Origin: Chloroflexota bacterium
GTDB taxonomy: Bacteria; Chloroflexota; Dehalococcoidia; JABGRK01
DNA length: 12,292 nt
Direction: 5' to 3'
NCBI GenBank assembly: GCA_030665485.1
Contig: DAOUZV010000022.1
Coordinates: 1 to 12,292, forward strand
Made by a program: the position numbers and the translations under genes. Below the pieces are notes generated by a model, which worked only from the letters and a program-made list of their open reading frames with translations, did not search any database and was not told the origin of the DNA. Position 1 is the stretch's first letter. Each line of letters starts with the position of its first letter. Shown in pieces: positions 1-5,794 of the stretch.

Positions 1-2
1 TC

Positions 3-1406
3 AAGATATTCGACAGAACGACGGCCACAAGCCTGCTGACTGATGGCGGCAAACAGGGCACAAGAGTAATAGGAGCCACCGGGCTCAACTCGCGCACTGG
101 CGAACTGTATATATTCAAGGCCAAAGCCACGGTTATGAGCATGTCGCGCCACTCGCGCAACTGGGCCTTTTCCTCGGAGCTAACGGGCTTAAGCCAGTTC
201 AGGCCAAACATAGTGGGAACCGGATACGCCATGGCCTTCAGAGCGGGGGCACAGTTTACCCTGATGGAACGGTCGGTGCGCGGCAACCTCAGCTTTGGCA
301 TCTCTTATCCGTCGTACGGCACGGGCAACGCCATGAACACCTGGTTCCCCTGCAACATAGTCGATGCAAACGGCAAACAGATCCCGTGGACAGACAGAGA
401 TGGCAAAGAACTGACCGACTTCTCTCAGCGCACCCACCCCGCCAAAGACCAGCGGCTGTTCGGCGAAAGGGGCATGGCTCATAAATACAGGCGTCCCGAT
501 ATCACGCCCGATATGCAAGCTCGCGTCAAGAAGGGTGAATTTGCGCTGCCGCTTTATGCTGACCTCACAGGCATGCCTGAGATGGAAAGAAGAGTCATCT
601 GGGGTATGATGGTGGGCAACGAGGGAAGAACCCCCACGCCCATACTAAGAACCTATTCTGAAGCCGGATTCGACTCCGATAAGGACCTGCTGCAGAGCTA
701 TCTAATGCTAGGTGGTGACTGGCTGCGAGGCGAAACCCTGCCTCACGTAAGGATAGCAGGAGAAGGACCCGGCGATTCTGGTGGGCTGGTTGTGGATTGG
801 GACCTCAGAACCACGCTTGACGGTCTGTACGCCGCCGGAGACTCACTATTCGCCGGCAACTACCACCACCACGCCGCCGCAACCGGCAGATACGCCGGCA
901 GAAAAGCGGCCGCTTATGCCAAACAAACGAGCGGCACAAAACCGGCGCGCAAGCAGATAGACTATGAAAAAGCCCGCGTCTACACCCCTGTAGAGCGCAA
1001 AAGCGGCATCGATTGGAAAGAGCTTAACGCAGGGCTTGCCCGGGTAATGCAGAATTACTGTGGTGAGTACAAGAACGAGGAACTGTTGAATATAGGGCTC
1101 ACATGGCTTAAAGATATAGAAGAAAACGTAGCTCCCAATCTATATGCAGCCAACCCCCATATACTGATGCGCGCTCTGGGCGTGCTGGACATCCTTACCT
1201 GCAATCAGATGATACTTCACACCAGTAAGTTCCGAAAGGCCAGTTCCACCTACCTTGGTTTCAACAGGCTCGATTACCCTGAAAGCGACCCTCCTGCGTA
1301 TCACAAATGGATAACTATCCATCGGGAAGGCGATTCGGTTAAAACTGGAGAGCTGCCAATCGATTTCTACGGTGATATGGAGAGCAACTACGAGGCGCAC
1401 AAATAG
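3..1406 (+). CDS. Fumarate reductase/succinate dehydrogenase-like FAD flavoprotein (5' truncated by window edge)
   Basis: The reading frame is open from the first bases of the window, so the true start and the N-terminal dinucleotide-binding motif (GxGxxG) lie upstream; 467 codons are visible. Seen: an FAD-binding C-terminal segment reading GLYAAGDS, then a His-rich NYHHHAAATGRYAG stretch (about 822-905), the usual place where this family closes the FAD site. After it comes a helical C-terminal domain (about 1000-1400) of the fumarate reductase/AprA type, with the S-S-T-Y-L-G-F-N-R-x-D-Y-P region near its end. Family knowledge: such proteins move electrons between FAD and a small organic or sulfur substrate, with a partner Fe-S protein as electron carrier. 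A ferredoxin gene follows after 18 bp and a molybdopterin enzyme after that, so this is probably one subunit of a soluble redox complex. The substrate cannot be told from sequence; fumarate reductase and adenylylsulfate reductase alpha are the nearest general families. No membrane anchor is seen. Confidence 0.85.
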   Translation, partial: KIFDRTTATSLLTDGGKQGTRVIGATGLNSRTGELYIFKAKATVMSMSRHSRNWAFSSELTGLSQFRPNIVGTGYAMAFRAGAQFTLMERSVRGNLSFGISYPSYGTGNAMNTWFPCNIVDANGKQIPWTDRDGKELTDFSQRTHPAKDQRLFGERGMAHKYRRPDITPDMQARVKKGEFALPLYADLTGMPEMERRVIWGMMVGNEGRTPTPILRTYSEAGFDSDKDLLQSYLMLGGDWLRGETLPHVRIAGEGPGDSGGLVVDWDLRTTLDGLYAAGDSLFAGNYHHHAAATGRYAGRKAAAYAKQTSGTKPARKQIDYEKARVYTPVERKSGIDWKELNAGLARVMQNYCGEYKNEELLNIGLTWLKDIEENVAPNLYAANPHILMRALGVLDILTCNQMILHTSKFRKASSTYLGFNRLDYPESDPPAYHKWITIHREGDSVKTGELPIDFYGDMESNYEAHK

Positions 1407-1424
1407 CCTTATGGAGAATAAACT

Positions 1425-1718
1425 TTGAGCGAAAAAGCATACGCGATGCCAAATCCGCCAACACCGGGCAGGCCGGTGATATTCAACGCAGACCTTTGTA
1501 CCGGCTGCAACCGCTGCGTTGAGGTATGCATGACCGATATATTCATCCCCAACCCGGAGAAGGGCAAACCGCCTATCATTATCTATCCTGAGGAGTGCTG
1601 GTACGGTGGTGTGTGTGTGGATCACTGTCCGGTTGAGGGCGCCATCACCATGAATCACCCGCTTATGCAGAGGGCGCACTTCAAGCGTAAAGACACTGGA
1701 GAGCATTTCTGGGTTTGA
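1425..1718 (+). CDS. Small dicluster 4Fe-4S ferredoxin of the flavoprotein/molybdopterin operon
   Basis: A 97-residue protein starting at TTG 1425. The start is supported by GGAG at 1413-1416 with an 8-nt spacer; the in-frame ATG at 1446 has no such site. The first cluster motif is complete: Cys25, Cys28, Cys31 and Cys35 (CTGCNRCVEVC), followed by Met where Pro is usual. The second is C58-W-Y-G-G-V-C64-V-D-H-C68-P: the position of the second ligand is Gly61 (codon GGT, 1605-1607), so only three of the standard four cysteines are present. The C-terminal tail is basic and ends in an aromatic-rich EHFWV. The small size and position between a flavoprotein and a molybdoenzyme suggest it wires the two together, much as AprB serves AprA, though it lacks AprB's long tail. 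Translation is probably coupled to its neighbours: 18 bp after the flavoprotein stop and 13 bp before the next start. The family assignment is firm; the partners are inferred. Confidence 0.85.
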   Translation: MSEKAYAMPNPPTPGRPVIFNADLCTGCNRCVEVCMTDIFIPNPEKGKPPIIIYPEECWYGGVCVDHCPVEGAITMNHPLMQRAHFKRKDTGEHFWV

Positions 1719-1731
1719 TGCGGAGGCTTCT

Positions 1732-3798
1732 GTGATAGAAACCGGAACCGTCAAAAGTGTGTGCGATATCTGCTCCCGAGGCTGCGGTGTCCTCATTGAT
1801 ATAGAAAACGGTGTACCCGTTAAAGTATCCGGCGATCCCAACTGCGCCACAAATCAAGGCAAGCTGTGCATCAAAGGTTTGGCATCACTCGACTACCTCA
1901 ACCACCCGGATAGGTTAAAACACCCGCTCAAACGTATAGGAAAACGCGGCGAGGGCAAATGGCAGAGCATATCGTGGGACGAGGCGCTTGATGAGATTGC
2001 AGGCGCAATGCTCAAGGCAAAAGGCGAATTCGGAGCCGAATCTGTCGCCTTCATGCACGGCGCCGCCAAGGGCTACAGGGACAGCTATCCGGCAAGGCTG
2101 GCAAACGTCTTCGGTACACCCAACGTAGCCTGGCAGGGACACGTCTGCGCCGTACCCCGGGCGCTGGGAGCGCAGTTCACCTTCGGCACACCAATGCCCT
2201 GCGACTTCGACCATCCACCGGCTTGCGTCGTCGTCTGGGGAGCAAACTACGCGAAAACGCTGCACTATCAATATAATCGATTGACACGAGCCGCGAACAA
2301 AGGCTGCAAAATCATCGTGGTAGACCCTCAAAAAATAGCACTGGTGGATAAATCGGCGATATGGCTCAGGGTAAGACCAGGCGCCGACCTAGCGCTGGCG
2401 CTTGGCATGATAAACATAATCATAAACGAAGAGATGTACGATAAAGCCTTCGTTGAAAGCTCAACCGTTGGTTTCGAGCAACTGAAAGACCGCGTGCAGC
2501 ACTATACTCCTGACAAAGTATCGGAGATAACGTGGATACCGGCGGAGTACATCAGACAAGCGACCAGACTCTTTGCCACTATGAAACCGGCATGCATCAT
2601 ACTGGGCAACGGCATCGATCAGGGAGTTAACAGCTTTCAGACGGCACGCGCCGCCGCCATACTCAACGCCATCACCGGCAATATAGATGTCTCGGGCGGG
2701 CTAATCAGACCAACGCCAATGCCGCTGGTCAGACGCAAGAGTGCTGATCTGGAGCTGTGGGATAAGCTGCCCGAAGACATGTGGCCCAAAAGAGTCAGCG
2801 CCAACCTCAATTTACTACCTTCGATAAGATACATGGCGGGTCAAAGCATCATCAAAGCTATTGTCGATGAAAAGCCTTACTCGATCAAGGTTTTGTACGC
2901 TCAGGGCTGCAACCCCCTGCTCACATACGGCAACGCCAACGAAACCTATGAAGCACTAAACAAAGTCAACTTTCTTGCAGTGGCCGATTTGTTCATGACA
3001 CCAACGGCCGCCTTAGCAGACGTGGTGCTGCCCGCCGCAGGCTATCTTGAGTACGACAGCGTGGAAGCGGCACAGCCTCAACAAAAAGTAGCTAAAGTGG
3101 GCCAGTGCAGATCGGACTACCAGATGATAAGTGCGCTTGCCGCAAAGCTGGGACTTAGCGAACACTTCTGGGACAGCGAAGAGGATTGCCTCAACTTCCT
3201 GCTCAAGCCATCAGGTTTAACATTCAATCAGTTGCGACAGATGGACAGAGTACCACCCAAAACGCAAACCAAAAAGCAGAGCGGCTTCCCCACGCCATCG
3301 GGCAAGATAGAGCTGTACTCAGAAAGGCTGGGACAATGGGGCTACGACCCCGTACCTGCGTATCATGAACAACCAGAAACACCGTACAGCGATCCCGAAT
3401 TGGCCATAGAGTATCCACTAGTGCTCACAAGCTGGAAAGCGTCCCCCTACCGCCACGGCGGCGGCAGGCAAATCGAGAGGCTGCGCAAACAGCGCCCGGA
3501 ACCGCTGATAACCATAAACTCCGACACAGCGAACAAGCTGGGCATCGGAAACGGCGACTGGGTATATATTGAGAACAAGCGGGGCATGATAAAGCAGAAG
3601 GCAGTACTATCGAGCGACATCGACCCGCGTGTGGTCATCGCCGACTATGGCTGGTGGTTCCCAGAAAAAGGCTCAGTCGACCTGTACGGTTGGTCGGAAT
3701 CGAACATTAATATTCTGACCGACAACAGCCCGCCCTACAGCCCGGAGATGGGCTCATGCAACTTGCGAGGTATCCTGTGCAAGGTGTACAAAGCCTGA
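1732..3798 (+). CDS. Molybdopterin oxidoreductase, DMSO reductase family, cytoplasmic catalytic subunit
   Basis: A 688-residue protein starting at GTG 1732, with GGAGG at 1722-1726 and a 5-nt spacer. Residues 8-60 form the N-terminal 4Fe-4S domain: Cys11, Cys14, Cys18 and Cys46, with Lys48 just after the last (KLCIKG), the usual electron-relay lysine. Cys139, in GHVCAVPR, sits where selenocysteine or cysteine binds the metal in formate dehydrogenase H and periplasmic nitrate reductase, so the metal ligand is probably Cys. The central part carries GCNPLL and DVVLPAAGYLE, common in this superfamily. Residues from about 560 to 685 are the dinucleotide-binding C-terminal domain (LTSWKASPYRHGG onward). 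No twin-arginine signal is visible, so it should act in the cytoplasm. Cofactor is bis-pyranopterin Mo or W by family. Substrate unknown: formate dehydrogenase, thiosulfate/polysulfide reductase-like and acetylene hydratase-like roles cannot be separated by eye. It is the last gene of the redox operon. Confidence 0.92.
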   Translation: MIETGTVKSVCDICSRGCGVLIDIENGVPVKVSGDPNCATNQGKLCIKGLASLDYLNHPDRLKHPLKRIGKRGEGKWQSISWDEALDEIAGAMLKAKGEFGAESVAFMHGAAKGYRDSYPARLANVFGTPNVAWQGHVCAVPRALGAQFTFGTPMPCDFDHPPACVVVWGANYAKTLHYQYNRLTRAANKGCKIIVVDPQKIALVDKSAIWLRVRPGADLALALGMINIIINEEMYDKAFVESSTVGFEQLKDRVQHYTPDKVSEITWIPAEYIRQATRLFATMKPACIILGNGIDQGVNSFQTARAAAILNAITGNIDVSGGLIRPTPMPLVRRKSADLELWDKLPEDMWPKRVSANLNLLPSIRYMAGQSIIKAIVDEKPYSIKVLYAQGCNPLLTYGNANETYEALNKVNFLAVADLFMTPTAALADVVLPAAGYLEYDSVEAAQPQQKVAKVGQCRSDYQMISALAAKLGLSEHFWDSEEDCLNFLLKPSGLTFNQLRQMDRVPPKTQTKKQSGFPTPSGKIELYSERLGQWGYDPVPAYHEQPETPYSDPELAIEYPLVLTSWKASPYRHGGGRQIERLRKQRPEPLITINSDTANKLGIGNGDWVYIENKRGMIKQKAVLSSDIDPRVVIADYGWWFPEKGSVDLYGWSESNINILTDNSPPYSPEMGSCNLRGILCKVYKA

Positions 3799-3811
3799 GT
3801 CATCGCCCAAG

Positions 3812-3841
3812 TTGACTCAAGTTCACAGTTATGGTTAAAAT
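3812..3841 (+). promoter_or_regulatory. Promoter of the rsmD-coaD-ferredoxin unit
   Basis: TTGACT (3812-3817) and TAAAAT (3836-3841), separated by 18 bp, match the sigma-70-type consensus at 5 of 6 positions each. The -10 box ends only 9 bp before the rsmD ATG, so transcription would start about 2-4 nt upstream of the start codon. CAAGTT occurs twice, at 3808-3813 and 3818-3823, exactly 10 bp apart and flanking the -35 box. This is the only good promoter seen in the 52-bp gap after the molybdopterin gene. Confidence 0.65.
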
Positions 3842-3850
3842 ATCCCCATA

Positions 3851-4411
3851 ATGAGGGTAATTGCCGGCAAGGCCAAAGGACATCACCTTAAATTCGCAAG
3901 CAGCACGCGTCTCCGCCCCACCTCAGATATGATCAAAGGAGCGATATTTTCCGCTTTGGATTCCATGGAGATTGACTATACGAGAGTGCTTGATTTATAC
4001 GCTGGTACGGGGGCGCTGGGCATCGAGGCGCTAAGCCGCGGTGCAGATTATGCCGACTTCGTCGAACGCGATCCCAGGTTCTGTGACATTATCTGGGATA
4101 ATCTGGTCAACACCAAGTTTACCGAGCAGGCACATATCTATCGCTCCACAGTAAAAAAAGCGCTCTCCTTCATAAAGGACCGATATATGCTTGTTCTAAT
4201 GGACCCTCCCTATACAGATAAGACAATTCCCAACATGTTGCAGATTTTGGCAGATTCGCCTATAGTGGGAGAGGGATCAACCATTGTGGTGGAACATGCA
4301 GAGCAAAAACTGCTGGAATCCGCTTACGGTTGCTTCCATCGAATTAAGAATATCAATCACGGCGATACGAGTGTTTCCATTTACCAATTTAAGGCAGGAG
4401 GTCCGTCTTGA
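3851..4411 (+). CDS. rsmD: 16S rRNA (guanine(966)-N2)-methyltransferase RsmD
   Basis: A 186-residue, class I SAM-dependent methyltransferase that methylates G966 (E. coli numbering) of 16S rRNA during assembly of the small ribosomal subunit. Seen: the N-terminal MRVIAGKAKG opening typical of RsmD, RPTSDMIKGAIFSAL at about 22-36, the SAM-binding DLYAGTGALGIEALSRG at 48-64, acidic Glu72 at the end of the next strand, and the catalytic DPPY at 118-121. Length matches the family (about 180-200). The ATG at 3851 has no Shine-Dalgarno sequence and lies almost at the predicted transcription start, so the message is probably leaderless. Its stop TGA (4409-4411) overlaps the coaD start in TTGA, a common arrangement giving translational coupling; rsmD-coaD adjacency is widespread in bacteria. 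Confidence 0.95.
   Translation: MRVIAGKAKGHHLKFASSTRLRPTSDMIKGAIFSALDSMEIDYTRVLDLYAGTGALGIEALSRGADYADFVERDPRFCDIIWDNLVNTKFTEQAHIYRSTVKKALSFIKDRYMLVLMDPPYTDKTIPNMLQILADSPIVGEGSTIVVEHAEQKLLESAYGCFHRIKNINHGDTSVSIYQFKAGGPS
4396..4401 (+). promoter_or_regulatory. Ribosome binding site that fixes the TTG start of coaD
   Basis: A full AGGAGG lies inside the end of rsmD, 6 nt before TTG 4408. No in-frame ATG exists nearby, and the conserved N-terminus of CoaD (the YPGTFDP block) begins six codons in, so TTG is the start. Confidence 0.85.
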
Positions 4412-4896
4412 TTCATGCGCTTTATCCCGGCACCTTCGACCCTGCGACCTTCGGCCACGTCGATATAGCCAACAGGGCAAAGGGCCTTTTCAGCAAACTA
4501 ACCATAGCTGTATACGAAACGCCTCCAACAAAAAACATCCTCTTTTCAATAGAAGAGAGGCTGGATATGATGAAAAAGGCCGTTGGGCATCTTGACAACG
4601 TGGACGTTATATCGTATTCCTGCCTCACCATAGAGCTGGCCAAAAAGATAGGTGCCAAGGTGCTTATCAGGGGACTGAGGATGGGCTCCGACTTTGACTA
4701 TGAGTTCGAACTGTCGCTAATGAATAGAAAGATGGCGCCAGAACTTGATACCGTGTGTCTGATGACCAGCCAGGAATACGAGTTCGTCAGCTCCAGTCTC
4801 ATAAAAGAGGCTGCTAAGCTGGGCGGTGCGCTCAAGGAGTTCGTGCCGGAGCATGTGGCCATGGCCCTTAAGGAAAAATATAACCACCGTGGATAA
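4408..4896 (+). CDS. coaD: Phosphopantetheine adenylyltransferase (CoaD)
   Basis: A 162-residue cytoplasmic nucleotidyltransferase catalysing the penultimate step of coenzyme A synthesis: 4'-phosphopantetheine + ATP to dephospho-CoA + PPi. Seen: the N-terminal YPGTFDPATFGH, holding Thr9 and the TxGH-like signature ending in His17; LIRGLR in the middle; and the C-terminal VSSSLIKE corresponding to the conserved ISSTxxR/K motif. Length is exactly the family norm (about 160). Start is TTG, fixed by an ideal ribosome binding site and by the 4-bp overlap with rsmD. A ferredoxin gene follows after 32 bp with no terminator between, so the three genes are likely one transcript. Confidence 0.97.
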   Translation: MIHALYPGTFDPATFGHVDIANRAKGLFSKLTIAVYETPPTKNILFSIEERLDMMKKAVGHLDNVDVISYSCLTIELAKKIGAKVLIRGLRMGSDFDYEFELSLMNRKMAPELDTVCLMTSQEYEFVSSSLIKEAAKLGGALKEFVPEHVAMALKEKYNHRG

Positions 4897-4928
4897 GCAA
4901 ATCAGATTGAAAAAACAATAAGGATCAG

Positions 4929-5264
4929 ATGGCACTTATAATCGACTATGATAAATGCACCGGCTGCGGAGCCTGTCAGCCTGCATGCGATACAAACAAC
5001 GCCATCTACGAAAGTAGGATCCCCGATCCTGAAGAGTGCGAGCACTGCGACGTCTGCATAGGCGTGGATTGCGACTTCTATGCCGAGGGCGATGTCACCT
5101 ACGTGATCGACCCGGACAGATGCACCAATTGTATACAGGATGCCGAATCTCCCAAGTGCTCCACAGTTTGCCCTGTACACAATTGCATTGTGCCAGATAA
5201 ATACCATGAAGAAACAGAGGAGCAGTTACTGGAGAAACGGCGTAAAATCAGCGAAGGCGGATAG
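4929..5264 (+). CDS. Enlarged 4Fe-4S ferredoxin with an extra four-cysteine insert (13 Cys)
   Basis: A 111-residue protein with ATG 4929 and AAGGA at 4920-4924. The ends match an Alvin/YfhL-type 2[4Fe-4S] ferredoxin: Cys10, 13, 16 and 20 (CTGCGACQPAC) at the N-terminus, and Cys65, 68, 77 and 81 plus Cys86 at the C-terminus, including the 8-residue spacer between the second and third cysteine of the second motif. Between them lies an insert with four more cysteines, Cys37, 40, 43 and 48, spaced C-x2-C-x2-C-x4-C. That could hold a third 4Fe-4S cluster or a zinc ion. The protein is very acidic and ends in a short charged helix (EEQLLEKRRK), shared with the next ferredoxin gene. It probably acts as a soluble electron carrier, partner unknown. 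It sits 32 bp after coaD, without functional logic, so only co-transcription is implied. Confidence 0.88.
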   Translation: MALIIDYDKCTGCGACQPACDTNNAIYESRIPDPEECEHCDVCIGVDCDFYAEGDVTYVIDPDRCTNCIQDAESPKCSTVCPVHNCIVPDKYHEETEEQLLEKRRKISEGG

Positions 5265-5285
5265 CAAAACCCAACCGAAATAGTG

Positions 5286-5305
5286 TATAATGACTTACTT
5301 GTAAG
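5286..5305 (+). promoter_or_regulatory. Probable promoter -10 box and dyad upstream of the second ferredoxin
   Basis: A perfect TATAAT lies at 5286-5291. The best -35 candidate (TAGCAA, 5262-5267, 18 bp away) is weak and overlaps the previous stop codon. Just downstream, at the likely transcription start, is the dyad CTTAC-TT-GTAAG (5294-5305), a possible repressor site. A second short inverted repeat, CTTGTA (5298-5303) with TACAAG (5312-5317), overlaps it. Confidence is moderate for the promoter and low for the operator. Confidence 0.45.
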
Positions 5306-5355
5306 CCTAAATACAAGCTAAATAAAGACTTTTAAAAATCAGGAGGAGACAAAAC

Positions 5356-5616
5356 ATGGCATACAAAATAACAGAGGAGTGCATAAGTTGCGGCGCTTGC
5401 GAATCTGAGTGCGACGTTAACAGTGCTATCACAGAGGGCGAAACCATATTTGAAATCGAAGCCGACAAGTGCACAGAGTGCGTAGGCAATTACGACTCAC
5501 CCAAGTGCGTCGATGTTTGCCCCATAGATGAAGCAATCGTGCAGGACCCCAAAGAAAGCAAAGAGCAGCTGCTTGAAAAGTGGAAGAAGCTGCATCCAGG
5601 CGAAACCCCTAAGTAA
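5356..5616 (+). CDS. 2[4Fe-4S] ferredoxin, Alvin/YfhL type
   Basis: An 86-residue ferredoxin. ATG 5356 is preceded by a very strong AGGAGGAG (5341-5348, 7-nt spacer), suggesting high expression. The cysteines are Cys9, 12, 15 and 19, then Cys39, 42, 51 and 55: the second motif has the C-x2-C-x8-C-x3-C-P spacing that marks the Alvin type, whose clusters have unusually low potentials. The first motif is followed by Asp20 in place of the usual Pro. A C-terminal helical tail (about residues 62-80, containing EQLLEKWKK) extends beyond the cluster fold and resembles that of the preceding ferredoxin, which also shares the CGAC opening, the SPKC block and the VCP motif. The two look like tandem paralogues. 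Role: cytoplasmic one-electron carrier, partner enzymes unknown. It has its own promoter-like sequence and is followed by a strong hairpin. Confidence 0.95.
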   Translation: MAYKITEECISCGACESECDVNSAITEGETIFEIEADKCTECVGNYDSPKCVDVCPIDEAIVQDPKESKEQLLEKWKKLHPGETPK

Positions 5617-5668
5617 TAAAGTCCCTTAAAAGCATTGGGAGCAATGGACTTTATCTTCATTGCTCCCA
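5616..5668 (+). other. Two overlapping stem-loops after the ferredoxin gene
   Basis: Stem B pairs TGGGAGCAATG (5636-5646) with CATTGCTCCCA (5658-5668): 11 perfect bp around an 11-nt loop. Stem A pairs ATAAAGTCC (5616-5624, beginning on the last base of the stop codon) with GGACTTTAT (5646-5654): 9 perfect bp, and its right arm lies in the loop of B. The two interlock and share base 5646, so they are alternatives or a pseudoknot. Stem B may end or stabilise the ferredoxin transcript, but no U-tract follows it on the plus strand, so it is not a classic intrinsic terminator. Confidence 0.6.
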
Positions 5669-5694
5669 TAAAACAATATATAGCCAGCAAGAGA

Positions 5695-5775
5695 CACTGT
5701 AAAGATTCCACCATCTGCCATATCAGGCTTCGACTCAACTCGTCTTTCTGATATAATAGGCCTCTATTTACAGTG
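5695..5775. repeat. Nested inverted repeat enclosing the polA promoter
   Basis: The outer arms CACTGTAAA (5695-5703) and TTTACAGTG (5767-5775) are perfect 9-bp inverted repeats. The inner arms ATATCAG (5720-5726) and CTGATAT (5748-5754) are perfect 7-bp repeats with nearly the same centre (about 5735-5737), and CGA/TCG near 5731-5742 adds a short apical pair. The inner right arm overlaps the -10 region. The 178-bp gap between ferredoxin and polA thus holds this repeat, the preceding hairpins and the promoter, and no gene. Confidence 0.6.
5730..5757 (+). promoter_or_regulatory. polA-mutM promoter with extended -10
   Basis: A perfect TATAAT (5752-5757) is preceded by TGA (5749-5751), the TGn extended -10 element. 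The -35 candidate TCGACT (5730-5735) matches the consensus at 4 of 6 positions with a 16-bp spacer, acceptable when an extended -10 is present. The expected leader is about 30 nt, with GGGAG (5781-5785) placed 9 nt before the polA ATG. Confidence 0.7.
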
Positions 5776-5794
5776 CAAACGGGAGTAAAAACGA

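Noticed and set aside
1140..1850. A 236-codon open frame on the minus strand across the flavoprotein end, ferredoxin and molybdopterin start
   Set aside because: It is antisense to three genes with clear family motifs, spans their gaps, and its translation has no recognisable domain. It is a by-product of codon bias.
4284..4595. A 103-codon open frame on the plus strand across the rsmD/coaD junction
   Set aside because: It overlaps both genes in another frame, and both have complete family signatures.
5636..5668. A classic rho-independent terminator for the ferredoxin
   Set aside because: The stem is strong, but the plus-strand sequence after it is A-rich and has no U-run, so I list it as a structured element only.
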